Part shown: positions 19,542 to 28,898 of the stretch, piece by piece
Layout of the letters: each line of letters begins with the position of its first letter
How positions within the stretch are numbered: the first letter of the stretch is position 1
Source: Cupriavidus pampae
GTDB taxonomy: Bacteria > Pseudomonadota > Gammaproteobacteria > Burkholderiales > Burkholderiaceae
NCBI RefSeq assembly: GCF_914271485.1
Contig: NZ_CAJZAG010000001.1
Location: 434,001 to 498,000 of the forward strand
DNA length: 64,000 bases
Direction: 5' to 3'
Made by a program: the position numbers and the translations under genes
The notes under the pieces: generated by a model
What the model was told of the DNA's origin: nothing
Database searches by the model: none
Seen by the model: the letters and a program-made list of their open reading frames with translations, nothing else

Positions 19542-22082
19542 ATGAACGCCAACGAACAGATTCTCCATGGCGGGCTGGCCCCGCAGGACATCTCCACCGA
19601 GGTGTTGCTGGAAAAGTATGCGAAGGGTGAAGAGGCCACCATCGCCGATGTGCGCGACCGTGTGGCGCGCGCGCTGGCCGAGGCCGAAGCACCGGCGCAG
19701 CGCGAGATGTGGGCCGCGCGTTTTCGCTGGGCGCTCGAGAGCGGGTTCGTGCCCGCGGGCCGTATCAACTCGGCCGCGGGCACCGGCATCCAGGCCACGC
19801 TGATCAACTGCTTCGTGCAGCCCGTGGGCGATGCCGTTTCCGAATCGGAAGGCGGCAAGCCGAGCATCTACACGGCAGTGGCGCAGGCGGCGGAGACCAT
19901 GCGGCGCGGCGGCGGCGTCGGCTACGACTTCTCGGCGATCCGGCCCGCGGGCGCGTTTGTGCGCGCCACGCATTCGCGCGCGTCGGGGCCGGTCTCGTTT
20001 ATGAGGGTGTTCGACGCCTCGTGCGCGACCGTGGAATCCGCGGGCGCGCGTCGTGGTGCGCAGATGGGTGTGCTGCGCTGCGACCACCCCGATATCGAGG
20101 CCTTTATCCACGCGAAGGATCGCGGCGAGCTGACCAACTTCAATCTGTCGATCGGCGTCACCGATGCGTTTATGCAGGCGGTGGAAGCCGGAGAAGACGT
20201 GGAGCTTGTGCACGAGGCCGAGCCGGCGAAGGAGACGATCGAGGCGGGCGCCTACCGTCGTGACGACGGCCAGTGGGTTTATCGGCGCGTGCCCGCGCGG
20301 CAACTGTGGGATCAGGTCATGCACGCGACCTACGATCACGCGGAGCCCGGCATCCTGTTTCTGTCGCATATCAACGCCGACAACAACCTGTATTACTGCG
20401 AAACGATCGAAGCGACCAATCCGTGCGCGGAGCAGCCGTTGCCGTCGTACGGCTGCTGCTGCCTGGGCTCGATCGACCTTACGCAGTTCGTGCGCGAACC
20501 GTTCACGCCGCGCAGCGGGTTCGATTTCGCGGCGTTTGCCGAGGTGGTACGCGTGTCCACGCGCATGCTCGACAACGTGCTCGATATCACGTACTGGCCG
20601 TTGCCCGAGCAGGAGGCGGAGGCGCGCGCCAAACGCCGCGTCGGGCTTGGTTTTCTCGGGCTCGGCAGCGCGCTGGTGATGCTGGGCCTGCGCTATGACA
20701 GCGAGCCCGCGCGCGAGGTGGCCGCGCGCATCTCGGAGACCCTGCGCGATCAGGCCTATCTGGCCTCGGCGGAGCTGGCGGCCGAGAAGGGCGCGTTTCC
20801 GCTGTTCCGCGCCGAGGCGTATCTGGCGGGCGGCTTCGTGAAGCGCTTGCCCGCGCATGTGCGCGAGGCGATCGAGAGTTATGGCCTGCGCAATTCGCAT
20901 CTGTTGTCGATCGCGCCCACGGGCACCATCACGCTGGCGTTTGCCGACAATGCGTCGAACGGTATCGAGCCCGCGTTCTCGTGGACCTACAACCGCCGCA
21001 AGCGCCAGGCCGACGATACGTACGAAGTGTTTGAGGTGGCCGACCATGCGTGGCGCCTGTATCGCCATCTGGGTCACGATATGGCGCAGTTGCCGGAAAG
21101 CTTCGTGACGGCGTTGCAGATGTCCGCGCTCGACCATATGCGCATGCTCGAGGCCGTGCAGCCGTATATCGATACCAGCATCAGCAAGACCGTGAACGTG
21201 CCCGAGGACTATCCGTACGAGGCGTTCCGGAATTTGTATCTGGAAGCGTGGCGCGCGGGGCTCAAGGGGTTGGCGACCTATCGGCCGAACAGTGTGCTTG
21301 GCGCGGTGTTGTCCGTGCCACCGACGCCTGCGCCGGTCGTCGCTGGCACGGCTGGCACCGGCGTTACTACTGCAGCCGATGACGATCCGCTGCTGCGCCA
21401 GTTCAACAGCCGGCCGCTCGGCGATCTCGAGGGCGTGACGTCGAAGGTCGAGTACATGACCTACGAGGGGCACAAGACCGTTTACCTTACGGTCAATTTC
21501 CTGCGCGTATCGGGCGTGGTCGGCGGTGAAGTCGTGACGATCGAGCGGCCGATCGAGTTTTTTATGCCGGCGGGGCAACGCACCGAGGGGCAGCAGTGGA
21601 TCACCTCGACCATGCGGCTGTTGTCGATGGTCGCGCGTTCGGGCGGGCCGGTTGGCAAGGCGGTGGCCGATATGCGCAATGTGGTGTGGGACAAGGGCAC
21701 CGTACGCTATGGCACCTTGACCCGGCCCGACGGCACCGAGGTGCCGCGCTTCCACGACTCGGAAGTGGCGGCTATCGGCTATGCACTGCAGAACATTCTG
21801 ATCAAGCGCGGGTTCCTCGATCAGGGAGGCGGCGCCCTGCCGGTCGCGCGGCTGGCGGCGCGGTTGGCGCAACGCGAGGGTGGGCTGACGGGCGGGGCGG
21901 GCGACGGCGCGGGCGGTTCGGCCGGCGGTGCCATCGGCCTGGCGAGTGGCCCGGCGCTGCCTGCTGGCGCGCCGGGCGTGGGTTCCGGCAAGCCTTGCCC
22001 GGAGTGCGGCGCGCACGCGTTGCATCGGATCGACGGCTGCGCCAAATGCGCGAACTGTGGTTATGTGGGGGAGTGCGGCTAG
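19542..22082 (+). CDS. nrdJ: Adenosylcobalamin-dependent (class II) ribonucleoside-diphosphate reductase
   Basis: An 846-residue class II ribonucleotide reductase, which makes deoxyribonucleotides using a B12-derived radical and needs no oxygen. Visible are the [18 protein letters not shown] segment with a catalytic Cys, the finger-loop motif TNPCAEQPL, the IAPTGTITL phosphate-binding stretch, and a C-terminal zinc ribbon CPECG...[14 protein letters not shown] Gly/Ala-rich linker (about 775-815) joins the ribbon. The ATG at 19542 has AGGA at 8 bases and avoids overlap with the SRP RNA, which a longer reading would cross. It is divergent from ffs with an 85-base shared control region. I saw no cobalamin riboswitch. 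Confidence 0.93.
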   Translation: MNANEQILHGGLAPQDISTEVLLEKYAKGEEATIADVRDRVARALAEAEAPAQREMWAARFRWALESGFVPAGRINSAAGTGIQATLINCFVQPVGDAVSESEGGKPSIYTAVAQAAETMRRGGGVGYDFSAIRPAGAFVRATHSRASGPVSFMRVFDASCATVESAGARRGAQMGVLRCDHPDIEAFIHAKDRGELTNFNLSIGVTDAFMQAVEAGEDVELVHEAEPAKETIEAGAYRRDDGQWVYRRVPARQLWDQVMHATYDHAEPGILFLSHINADNNLYYCETIEATNPCAEQPLPSYGCCCLGSIDLTQFVREPFTPRSGFDFAAFAEVVRVSTRMLDNVLDITYWPLPEQEAEARAKRRVGLGFLGLGSALVMLGLRYDSEPAREVAARISETLRDQAYLASAELAAEKGAFPLFRAEAYLAGGFVKRLPAHVREAIESYGLRNSHLLSIAPTGTITLAFADNASNGIEPAFSWTYNRRKRQADDTYEVFEVADHAWRLYRHLGHDMAQLPESFVTALQMSALDHMRMLEAVQPYIDTSISKTVNVPEDYPYEAFRNLYLEAWRAGLKGLATYRPNSVLGAVLSVPPTPAPVVAGTAGTGVTTAADDDPLLRQFNSRPLGDLEGVTSKVEYMTYEGHKTVYLTVNFLRVSGVVGGEVVTIERPIEFFMPAGQRTEGQQWITSTMRLLSMVARSGGPVGKAVADMRNVVWDKGTVRYGTLTRPDGTEVPRFHDSEVAAIGYALQNILIKRGFLDQGGGALPVARLAARLAQREGGLTGGAGDGAGGSAGGAIGLASGPALPAGAPGVGSGKPCPECGAHALHRIDGCAKCANCGYVGECG

Positions 22083-22122
22083 CGGGTCTCATATAGCCGG
22101 GATCGGGGCCCTGCCATTTTGC

Positions 22123-22128
22123 TACAAT
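22123..22128 (+). promoter_or_regulatory. -10 element directly before dnaX
   Basis: TACAAT ends 7 bases before the dnaX ATG, followed by CGCCGCC. Transcription would start at or next to the start codon. No Shine-Dalgarno is present. Confidence 0.55.
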
Positions 22129-22135
22129 CGCCGCC

Positions 22136-24511
22136 ATGAGTTACCAAGTTCTAGCGCGCAAATGGCGCCCCAGGGATTTCACCACGCTGGTCGGACAGGA
22201 GCACGTGGTCCGCGCGCTCACGCACGCGCTGGAACAGCAACGGCTGCACCACGCCTATCTGTTCACCGGCACGCGCGGGGTCGGCAAGACCACGTTGTCG
22301 CGGATTCTGGCCAAGGCGCTCAACTGCACCGGTATTGACGGCCACGGCGACATCACCGCCCAGCCGTGCGGCCAGTGCAAGGCCTGCCAGGAAATCGACA
22401 GTGGGCGGTTCGTCGACTACATCGAGATGGACGCGGCGTCCAACCGTGGCGTCGATGAAATGGCGCAGTTGCTGGACAAGGCGGTGTACGCGCCGACGGT
22501 CGGCCGCTTCAAGGTCTACATGATCGACGAAGTGCACATGCTCACCAACCACGCCTTCAACGCGATGCTGAAGACGCTGGAAGAGCCGCCCGGTCACGTC
22601 AAGTTCATTCTCGCCACCACCGATCCGCAAAAAATTCCGGTCACGGTGCTGTCGCGCTGCCTGCAGTTCAACCTCAAGCAGATGCCGCCGGGACATATCG
22701 TCTCGCACCTCGACAATATTCTTGGGCAGGAAGGCATTGCCCACGATGGCAATGCGCTGCGCCTGCTCGCGCAGGCGGCCCACGGGTCGATGCGCGATGC
22801 GCTGTCGCTGACCGATCAGGCCATTGCGTATAGCGCGGGCCAGGTGTCCGAGGACGCGGTGCGCGGCATGCTCGGCGCGATCGACCAGAGCTACCTCGTA
22901 CAGTTGCTCGACGCGCTGGCGGCCGAAGACGGTGCCACGATGATCGGCATTGCGGACTCGATGGCGGACCGCAGCCTGTCGTTCGCGGGCGCGCTGCAGG
23001 ATCTTGGCTCGCTGCTGCACAAGGTGGCGCTGGCGCAGGCCGTGCCGGCTTCGGTGCAGGAAGAATGGCCGGAGGCCGGCGACGTGCGCCGGCTCGCGGC
23101 GCTGTTCGACGCGCAGGAAGTGCAGTTGTTTTACCAGATCGCCAATATCGGCCGCAACGAGCTCGCGCTCGCGCCCGATGAGTACGCCGGCTTTACGATG
23201 ACGCTGTTGCGCATGCTCGCGTTCCGTCCGTCGGCCACGCCGGTGCCGGTGTCGGGGCAGAGCGGTGGCGGCCAGACCGCGCGCCCGCGGCCAGCCAGCA
23301 CGGTGGCACCGGCAGCGCCGCCCGCCATGCGCGTGGCGGCGGAAGCCGCGCCGGCGACTATCGCCGCATCGGATACGACGCCGGCAGAAAGTGTCGTGGC
23401 CACGGAGCCTGGCGCTACCGCTGCACCCAAAGCCGCCGAGGCACCTGTCAGGACTGCGGCGCCCGCATTGCGCGAAACCCCTGAAGCTCCCGAAGCGGTT
23501 GCGGCTGCGGTACCCGATGCCGCCATGTCGCCGGCTCGCGCCGCGCTGATGGCCGCGCGTCAGGCCACGGCCGGCCGTGGCGGGCGTCCGGTAGCGCCGA
23601 TGGCGACACCGACGTCGAAGCCCACCGCGCCGCCGGCCCGTCCGGCCGCGCAACCGCTGCGCCCACCGGCGGCCAATCGTCCGGCTGCGGCTGCCGTGCC
23701 GGTGCCGACAGAGGCCGCCCCGGCTGCCGAGCCGCAGGAGCGTCCCGCTGGCGTGAATGAACGGACCGGCGGTCGCGCCAATGAGCGTCCGGTCAATGCG
23801 CCGCAGCGCGCCGCGCAGACTAACGACGTACCGCCGTGGGAAGCTGCCGGTGGCAGCGATGTGCCACCGTGGGAAGAGATGCCGCCGGACCTGCCGTTGA
23901 TCGGCCCGTACGACAGCGATCCCGGGTTCGATCCCGGCATGATGTACGACACGCAGGACGCGCCCCCGCAGGGCAACGGACAACGGGCCTCGCGCGAGCG
24001 TGGGCAGTCGTCGTCCGGATCGTCAGCCAAGGCGCCCGCGGGCAACGTGACGCCGCAGCCAGCCGCGCCGGCAGTGCCTGCCGCACCCGCCAGGCCCGCC
24101 ACGTTCGAGGCCGATGCCGAGGGCACGCCGCCGGTGTTCACCAGCGAGTGGCCCGCACTGGCCGCAAGCCTGCCGTTGCGGGGCCTGGCGCAACAGCTCG
24201 CCTATCAGAGCGAGCTCGCGCGCGTGGTCGGCCGCGTGGTGTACCTGCGCGTGCCGGTGGCCGCGATCGCCGAGAACGGCGTGTCCGACCGCCTGCAACA
24301 GGTACTGAGCGAACATTTTGGCGCGGCCGTGCGCGTGCAGTGCGAGATCGGCGCGGTCAGCGCCACCGCCGCCGCCGCCGATGCACAGGCCCGTGCCGAA
24401 CGTCAGCGCGAGGCCGAGGCCAGAATCGACAGCGACCCCTTTGTGCAGGGGCTGCTGCGCGAATTCGGCGGACAGATCGTGCCTGGCTCGATCCAGCCAC
24501 GCGCCGCCTGA
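22136..24511 (+). CDS. dnaX: DNA polymerase III subunits gamma and tau
   Basis: A 791-residue clamp-loader ATPase that also joins polymerase cores to the helicase. The AAA+ domain has Walker [10 protein letters not shown], Walker B-type MIDEVHML, sensor and SRC motif (LSRCLQF), and a four-cysteine zinc module ([13 protein letters not shown]). After residue 370 comes an Ala/Pro-rich linker with two WE repeats ([20 protein letters not shown]), then the tau C-terminal domain. The full-length frame makes tau. I saw no convincing programmed frameshift signal for gamma: the A6 run at 22629-22634 lies inside the ATPase domain. The mRNA may be leaderless. dnaX-ybaB-recR is a conserved operon. Confidence 0.97.
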   Translation: MSYQVLARKWRPRDFTTLVGQEHVVRALTHALEQQRLHHAYLFTGTRGVGKTTLSRILAKALNCTGIDGHGDITAQPCGQCKACQEIDSGRFVDYIEMDAASNRGVDEMAQLLDKAVYAPTVGRFKVYMIDEVHMLTNHAFNAMLKTLEEPPGHVKFILATTDPQKIPVTVLSRCLQFNLKQMPPGHIVSHLDNILGQEGIAHDGNALRLLAQAAHGSMRDALSLTDQAIAYSAGQVSEDAVRGMLGAIDQSYLVQLLDALAAEDGATMIGIADSMADRSLSFAGALQDLGSLLHKVALAQAVPASVQEEWPEAGDVRRLAALFDAQEVQLFYQIANIGRNELALAPDEYAGFTMTLLRMLAFRPSATPVPVSGQSGGGQTARPRPASTVAPAAPPAMRVAAEAAPATIAASDTTPAESVVATEPGATAAPKAAEAPVRTAAPALRETPEAPEAVAAAVPDAAMSPARAALMAARQATAGRGGRPVAPMATPTSKPTAPPARPAAQPLRPPAANRPAAAAVPVPTEAAPAAEPQERPAGVNERTGGRANERPVNAPQRAAQTNDVPPWEAAGGSDVPPWEEMPPDLPLIGPYDSDPGFDPGMMYDTQDAPPQGNGQRASRERGQSSSGSSAKAPAGNVTPQPAAPAVPAAPARPATFEADAEGTPPVFTSEWPALAASLPLRGLAQQLAYQSELARVVGRVVYLRVPVAAIAENGVSDRLQQVLSEHFGAAVRVQCEIGAVSATAAAADAQARAERQREAEARIDSDPFVQGLLREFGGQIVPGSIQPRAA

Positions 24512-24585
24512 CACCAGACAACAGGGCGGCCGCGACAACATCGGTACGGCTGCCCATCACCACTCACACGAACAAGGAGCATTCC

Positions 24586-24915
24586 ATGATGAAAGGTCAA
24601 CTGGCGGGGCTGATGAAACAAGCCCAGCAGATGCAGGAAAACATGAAGAAGATGCAGGATCAGCTCGCGCTGATCGAGGTCGAGGGCCAATCCGGCGCCG
24701 GTCTCGTGAAGGTGCTCATGACCTGCAAGAACGACGTCAAGCGCGTCACGATCGATCCGAGCCTGCTGGCCGACGACAAGGACCTGCTCGAGGACCTGGT
24801 GGCCGCGGCGTTCAACGATGCCGTGCGCAAGGCAGAAGCCACCACGCAGGAAAAGATGGGCTCGATGACTTCGGGCATGCCGGGCCTGCCGCCTGGCTTC
24901 AAGCTCCCGTTCTGA
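24586..24915 (+). CDS. ybaB: YbaB/EbfC family nucleoid-associated protein
   Basis: A 109-residue small DNA-binding protein that forms dimers with a tweezer shape. Key features are the N-terminal amphipathic helix [17 protein letters not shown] and the conserved [13 protein letters not shown] segment, ending in the usual Gly/Pro/Phe-rich tail [16 protein letters not shown] at 24574 points to the first of two consecutive ATG codons. It lies between dnaX and recR, with recR starting 3 bases after its stop. The role is probably nucleoid organisation or help with recombination-linked functions. Confidence 0.95.
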   Translation: MMKGQLAGLMKQAQQMQENMKKMQDQLALIEVEGQSGAGLVKVLMTCKNDVKRVTIDPSLLADDKDLLEDLVAAAFNDAVRKAEATTQEKMGSMTSGMPGLPPGFKLPF

Positions 24916-24917
24916 GC

Positions 24918-25532
24918 ATGAGGGCTGCGCCCCCGACCTCGCTGCAGGCGCTGATCGAGGCGCTCAAGGTTTTGCCAGGCGTTGGACCGAAATCGGCCCA
25001 GCGTATGGCTTACCACCTGCTCCAGCACGACCGTGACGGCGCGCGCAAACTCGGCGACGCGCTGCGCGGCGCCGCCGATGGCATTCGCCACTGCGCCCGC
25101 TGCAACACGTTCACCGAGCAGGAGATCTGCGAGACCTGCCGCGATGAAGACCGTGACGCATCGTTGCTGTGCGTCGTGGAGACGCCTGCCGATCAGATCA
25201 TGATCGAGCAGACGCTGACCTTCCGCGGCCAGTATTTCGTGCTGATGGGGCGGCTTTCGCCGCTCGACGGCGTGGGGCCGCGCGAGATCCATCTGGACCG
25301 CCTGCTCGCGCGGGCAACCGAGCCCGAGCTGGGCGGCCCGGTGTCGGAGGTCATCGTTGCGACCAACTTCACGACCGAAGGCGAAGCCACCGCGCACTAT
25401 ATCGGCGAAATGCTGAAGTCGCGCGGGCTCAAGGTGTCGCGCCTCGCGCGCGGCGTGCCGGTGGGTGGCGAGCTCGAATACGTCGATGCGGGCACCATCG
25501 CCCGCGCGGTGATGGATCGCCGCAGCCTTTAG
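24918..25532 (+). CDS. recR: Recombination mediator RecR
   Basis: A 204-residue RecFOR-pathway protein that helps load RecA onto SSB-coated gaps. It has the helix-hairpin-helix [11 protein letters not shown] (about 19-29), the zinc finger Cys59-Cys62-Cys71-Cys74 (CARCNTF, CETC), and the TOPRIM domain starting [11 protein letters not shown]. The start ATG at 24918 follows the ybaB stop closely, so the two are translated from one message. A 13-bp tandem repeat spans the stop codon. Confidence 0.97.
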   Translation: MRAAPPTSLQALIEALKVLPGVGPKSAQRMAYHLLQHDRDGARKLGDALRGAADGIRHCARCNTFTEQEICETCRDEDRDASLLCVVETPADQIMIEQTLTFRGQYFVLMGRLSPLDGVGPREIHLDRLLARATEPELGGPVSEVIVATNFTTEGEATAHYIGEMLKSRGLKVSRLARGVPVGGELEYVDAGTIARAVMDRRSL

Positions 25533-25553
25533 CCGCCATCTGTAGCCGCCATC
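25530..25553 (+). repeat. 13-bp tandem repeat across the recR stop codon
   Basis: TAGCCGCCATCTG is followed directly by TAGCCGCCATC. The recR TAG is the first three bases; the second copy gives a TAG in another frame. Confidence 0.8.
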
Positions 25554-25612
25554 GCTCTCGCTACGTAACGCTCCCCCACGTCACGGCCGCCGCCCCGCCA
25601 ACTTCCGCTCCC

Positions 25613-26518
25613 ATGAATCTCGCCCGCTTCGACCTCGTCACGCTTGGCCTGTTCGTCGCCGTCGTGCGTCATGGCAGCATCTCCGCTGGCGCACGACAGT
25701 CGCATCTGGCCGTGGCGGCAGCAAGCAAGCGCATCTCGGATCTCGAGACCGCGGTGGGCGCGCCGCTGTTCTTCCGGCATGCGGCCGGCGTGCAGCTGAC
25801 CGAAGCGGGGCAGGCGTGCTACCACCATGCGCTGACTATCCTGCAGGATGTGGAGCGCATGGCTGGCGTGATGTCCGACTATGCGTCGGGCGTGCGCGGG
25901 CAGGTGCGCGTATGCGCCAATACCTCGGCCATCACGCAGTTTCTGCCCGACGATCTGGCCGAGTTCATGCGCCAGCATCCGACCATTCGTATCGAACTCG
26001 AGGAGCAGAACAGCAGCGATATCGTCGCCGCGCTTATCGAGAATCGCGCCGACGTGGGCATCTTCGCGGACCGCACGCCTTGCGCGGGGCTGGTTACGGT
26101 GGAGTATCGCCAGGACGAACTGGTCATCATCACGCCGCACGGGCATCCGCTCGCGCAACGCGGACCGGTGAGGTATGCCGATACGCTCGACTACGACTTC
26201 GTGAGCCTGCCGCAGGTGACCTCGCTGGCAGCGCGGCTGCTCGAGGAAAGTAGCCGGCTGGAGCGGCCGTTCCGGCTGCGCATTCAGGTGCGCAGCTTCG
26301 ACGCGATGTGCCGCATGGTCATGGCCGGCCTGGGTGTGGGCGTGCTGCCGCGCATCGCGGCCGAGCCGCACGTGAAGTCGATGGGCCTGTCGCTGGTCTC
26401 GCTGCAGGACCCGTGGGCGCGCCGTTCGCTGTTGATCGGCATGCGCGACCCGGCCGCGCTGACGGTCTCGGCGCGGCTGCTGATCACGCATCTGTGCGGC
26501 GACCGCGCACCGTTCTAA
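25613..26518 (+). CDS. LysR-type transcriptional regulator
   Basis: A 301-residue LysR regulator. The winged helix-turn-helix spans about residues 5-65 with the signature SISAGARQSHLAVAAASKRI, then the periplasmic-binding-like effector domain begins near 90 (RVCANTSAIT). The ATG at 25613 fits the usual MNLARFDLVTLGLFV opening. The reading frame continues upstream into recR but that part is not LysR-like. The next genes on the same strand encode a CoA-transferase and an HMG-CoA-lyase-like enzyme, so it is likely to control them and the Bug binding protein in response to a carboxylic acid. That link is inference from position. Confidence 0.92.
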   Translation: MNLARFDLVTLGLFVAVVRHGSISAGARQSHLAVAAASKRISDLETAVGAPLFFRHAAGVQLTEAGQACYHHALTILQDVERMAGVMSDYASGVRGQVRVCANTSAITQFLPDDLAEFMRQHPTIRIELEEQNSSDIVAALIENRADVGIFADRTPCAGLVTVEYRQDELVIITPHGHPLAQRGPVRYADTLDYDFVSLPQVTSLAARLLEESSRLERPFRLRIQVRSFDAMCRMVMAGLGVGVLPRIAAEPHVKSMGLSLVSLQDPWARRSLLIGMRDPAALTVSARLLITHLCGDRAPF

Positions 26519-26544
26519 GTACCGTCCTAAGCGCCGTTCAAAAC
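26509..26544 (+). repeat. 12-bp degenerate tandem repeat across the LysR stop codon
   Basis: ACCGTTCTAAGT, ACCGTCCTAAGC and GCCGTTCAAAAC follow each other. The first contains the gene's TAA (26516-26518) and the second a further TAA in the same frame. Confidence 0.65.
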
Positions 26545-26685
26545 GCGCCAAACGGTGCGTTTCCCCCTCCGTCTCCGCGTTTTCCCTAACCTTCGCGTTC
26601 CGAGAAAGCCCGCTTTCCCGATTGCCGATTCCGTCGCCGCCCCTCGCGGGTGCACACTCGGTCCCGAATTACCGGAGACCAAGAC

Positions 26686-27882
26686 ATGGCGCGACAGATT
26701 CTCGAAGGCATTCGGGTCCTCGAACTGGGACAGCTGATTGCCGGCCCGTTCGCGGCCAAGACACTCGCCGACTTTGGCGCACAGATCGTCAAGGTGGAGC
26801 CGCCCGGGCAGGGCGACCCGCTGCGCAAATGGCGCATGATTCACGAAGACACCTCGGTGTGGTGGGAAGCGCAATCGCGCAACAAGCAGTCGATCTGTAT
26901 CGACCTGCGCCAGGCCGAAGGCCAGGCCCTTGTGCGCAAGCTCGCCGCCGAAGCGGACATCCTGATCGAGAACTTCCGGCCCGGCACCATGGAGAAATGG
27001 GGCCTCGGCTGGGACGTGCTGCATGCCGACAATCCCAAGCTGATCATGGTGCGCGTGTCGGGCTACGGCCAGACCGGTCCGCGCAAGGATGAACCGGGTT
27101 TTGCGGCCGTGGCCGAAGCCATGGGTGGCTTGCGCCACCTGACGGGCGAACCGGGCCGCGCCCCCGTGCGCGCCGGGCTGTCGCTCGGCGACACCATTGC
27201 CGGGCTGCATGGCGCACTCGGTGTGTTGCTGGCCCTGTATGAGCGCGATGCGCGCGGCGGGGTGGGGCAGGTCATCGACGTGGCGCTCTACGAATCGCTG
27301 TTCAACCTCAGCGAAAGCCTGTTGCCCGAGTACTCCGCGTTTGGCGCGGTGCGGCAACCGGCCGGCGGCGCGCTGCCCGGCATCGCGCCTTCGAATGCGT
27401 ATCCGTGCGGCTGTGGCGACTACGTGCTGATCGCGGCCAATGGCGATGCGATTTTCCGCCGGCTGATGCAGGCGATGGGACGTCCCGACCTTGGCGAGGA
27501 TCCCGCGCTCGCACAGAACGACGGTCGCGTGAAGCGCGTCGAGGAAATCGATGCGGCCATCGCCGCATGGACGCGCACGCAGACGGTCGCTTCGGTATTG
27601 GAGATCCTGCGCGAGGCGCAGGTCCCGTCCGGTCGCATCTATACGGTCAAGGACATCGCTGAAGATCCTCACTACCGCGCGCGCGGCGTGATCGAGTCGG
27701 TCACGTCCGCCAAGGGCCTGACCGTGGAAGTGCCCGGCGTGATGCCGATCCTGTCGGGCAATCCCGGCGCCATCCATGACCGCGCACCGACGCTCGGCGA
27801 GCATACCGATTCGGTGCTCGCGCAAGCAGGCCTCGATGCCGCGGCCATTGCCGACCTGCGTGCCCGGGGAGTCATCGCATGA
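26686..27882 (+). CDS. CaiB/BaiF (family III) CoA-transferase
   Basis: A 398-residue family III CoA-transferase, moving CoA from a donor such as succinyl-CoA to a carboxylic acid. Features are the N-terminal GIRVLELGQLIAGPFAAKTLAD with the Rossmann-like start, the NKQSICIDLR segment, NFRPGTMEKWGLGW, and the catalytic Asp in GLSLGDTIAG. GGAG 11 bases upstream supports the ATG at 26686. Its stop overlaps the next start by 4 bases (ATGA), coupling it to an HMG-CoA-lyase-like enzyme; together they suggest CoA activation of an acid followed by aldol-type cleavage. The substrate is not identifiable by eye. Confidence 0.93.
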   Translation: MARQILEGIRVLELGQLIAGPFAAKTLADFGAQIVKVEPPGQGDPLRKWRMIHEDTSVWWEAQSRNKQSICIDLRQAEGQALVRKLAAEADILIENFRPGTMEKWGLGWDVLHADNPKLIMVRVSGYGQTGPRKDEPGFAAVAEAMGGLRHLTGEPGRAPVRAGLSLGDTIAGLHGALGVLLALYERDARGGVGQVIDVALYESLFNLSESLLPEYSAFGAVRQPAGGALPGIAPSNAYPCGCGDYVLIAANGDAIFRRLMQAMGRPDLGEDPALAQNDGRVKRVEEIDAAIAAWTRTQTVASVLEILREAQVPSGRIYTVKDIAEDPHYRARGVIESVTSAKGLTVEVPGVMPILSGNPGAIHDRAPTLGEHTDSVLAQAGLDAAAIADLRARGVIA

Positions 27883-28847
27883 GTGCCAACGCCTACAAGC
27901 TCGCGGGTCCGGCCCGCGTGGAAATCAACGATGTGGCGCCGCGTGACGGCCTGCAGATCGAGCCCGTGGTGGTGCCGACCGAAGGCAAGGTCGCGTTCGT
28001 GAATGCGCTGTCGCATTGCGGCTTCGCGCGCATCGAGGCCACCTCGTTCACCTCGGCCAAGGCGATTCCCGCGCTGGCCGATGCGGAAGCGGTGATGCAT
28101 CAGATCGAACGCGTGCCCGGCGTGCGCTACACGGTGCTGGTGCCGAACCTGCGCGGACTCGAGCGTGCGCTGTCGTGCAACCCCGATGAGGTCAATCTCG
28201 TGATGTCGACGAGCGAGACGCACAACCGCGCCAACCTGCGCATGACGCGTGAACAATCGCGCGCGCAGTTGCTGGCGATGATCGCCGAAGCCGATCGTGC
28301 CGGCGTGCCGGTCAACGTGTCGCTGTCGACGGTGTTCGGCTGCCCGTTCGAGGGCGAGGTCAGCAGTGACGACGTGATGGCCTTCGCTCAGACCTTTGCC
28401 GATGCTGGCGCGGCCGGCATCACGCTGTGCGATACCACCGGCATGGCCTATCCGAATCAGGTGGCCGCGCTGTGCGAGGACTTTCAGCGGCGTCTGTTGA
28501 GGACGGGCCTGACCATCCATCTGCACAACACGCGTGGCATGGGGCTGGCCAACGCGATGGCGGCCTGGCAGACCGGCGTGACGCGCTTCGACGCGGCGGC
28601 CGGCGGCCTTGGCGGCTGCCCCTACGCGCCCGGTGCCAGCGGTAACGTCAGCACCGAGGAACTCGTGCATATGTTTGCCTCGATGGGCGTGGACACCGGG
28701 GTGAACCTCGGCGCGCTGCTCGACATCGTGGCGAATCTGCCGACGCTGGTCGAGCGCGAGATCTCGAGCCAACTGCTGCGCGCGGGACCGCGCCTGCGCA
28801 CGCACCAGCCACCGGCCTGGATGGCCGAACATTTTCAGGGTCAGTAG
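27879..28847 (+). CDS. Hydroxymethylglutaryl-CoA lyase family protein
   Basis: A 322-residue TIM-barrel lyase of the HMGL-like family, which splits 3-hydroxyacyl-CoA esters to acetyl-CoA plus a keto acid. Visible are the first metal/acid residues in EINDVAPRDGLQ, the HLHNTRGMG metal ligands, and the active-site loop GGLGGCPYAPGASGN with the conserved Cys. It overlaps the CoA-transferase gene by 4 bases. HMG-CoA is the classic substrate, but citramalyl-CoA or similar branched acids are also possible in this gene setting. A Bug-type binding protein follows 51 bases later. Confidence 0.92.
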   Translation: MSANAYKLAGPARVEINDVAPRDGLQIEPVVVPTEGKVAFVNALSHCGFARIEATSFTSAKAIPALADAEAVMHQIERVPGVRYTVLVPNLRGLERALSCNPDEVNLVMSTSETHNRANLRMTREQSRAQLLAMIAEADRAGVPVNVSLSTVFGCPFEGEVSSDDVMAFAQTFADAGAAGITLCDTTGMAYPNQVAALCEDFQRRLLRTGLTIHLHNTRGMGLANAMAAWQTGVTRFDAAAGGLGGCPYAPGASGNVSTEELVHMFASMGVDTGVNLGALLDIVANLPTLVEREISSQLLRAGPRLRTHQPPAWMAEHFQGQ

Positions 28848-28898
28848 ATTTTCCTCACAAGCTTGAACAAAGACATCAAAGACTTTCGGAGACAAGAC

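Noticed and set aside
19491..22025. A minus-strand frame of about 840 codons opposite the ribonucleotide reductase
   Set aside because: Arg/His-rich with no domain; the plus-strand gene has all catalytic motifs.
22625..22640. A6 run in dnaX as a programmed frameshift site for gamma
   Set aside because: It lies inside the AAA+ domain, far too early for a functional gamma, and has no downstream hairpin of the right kind that I could see.
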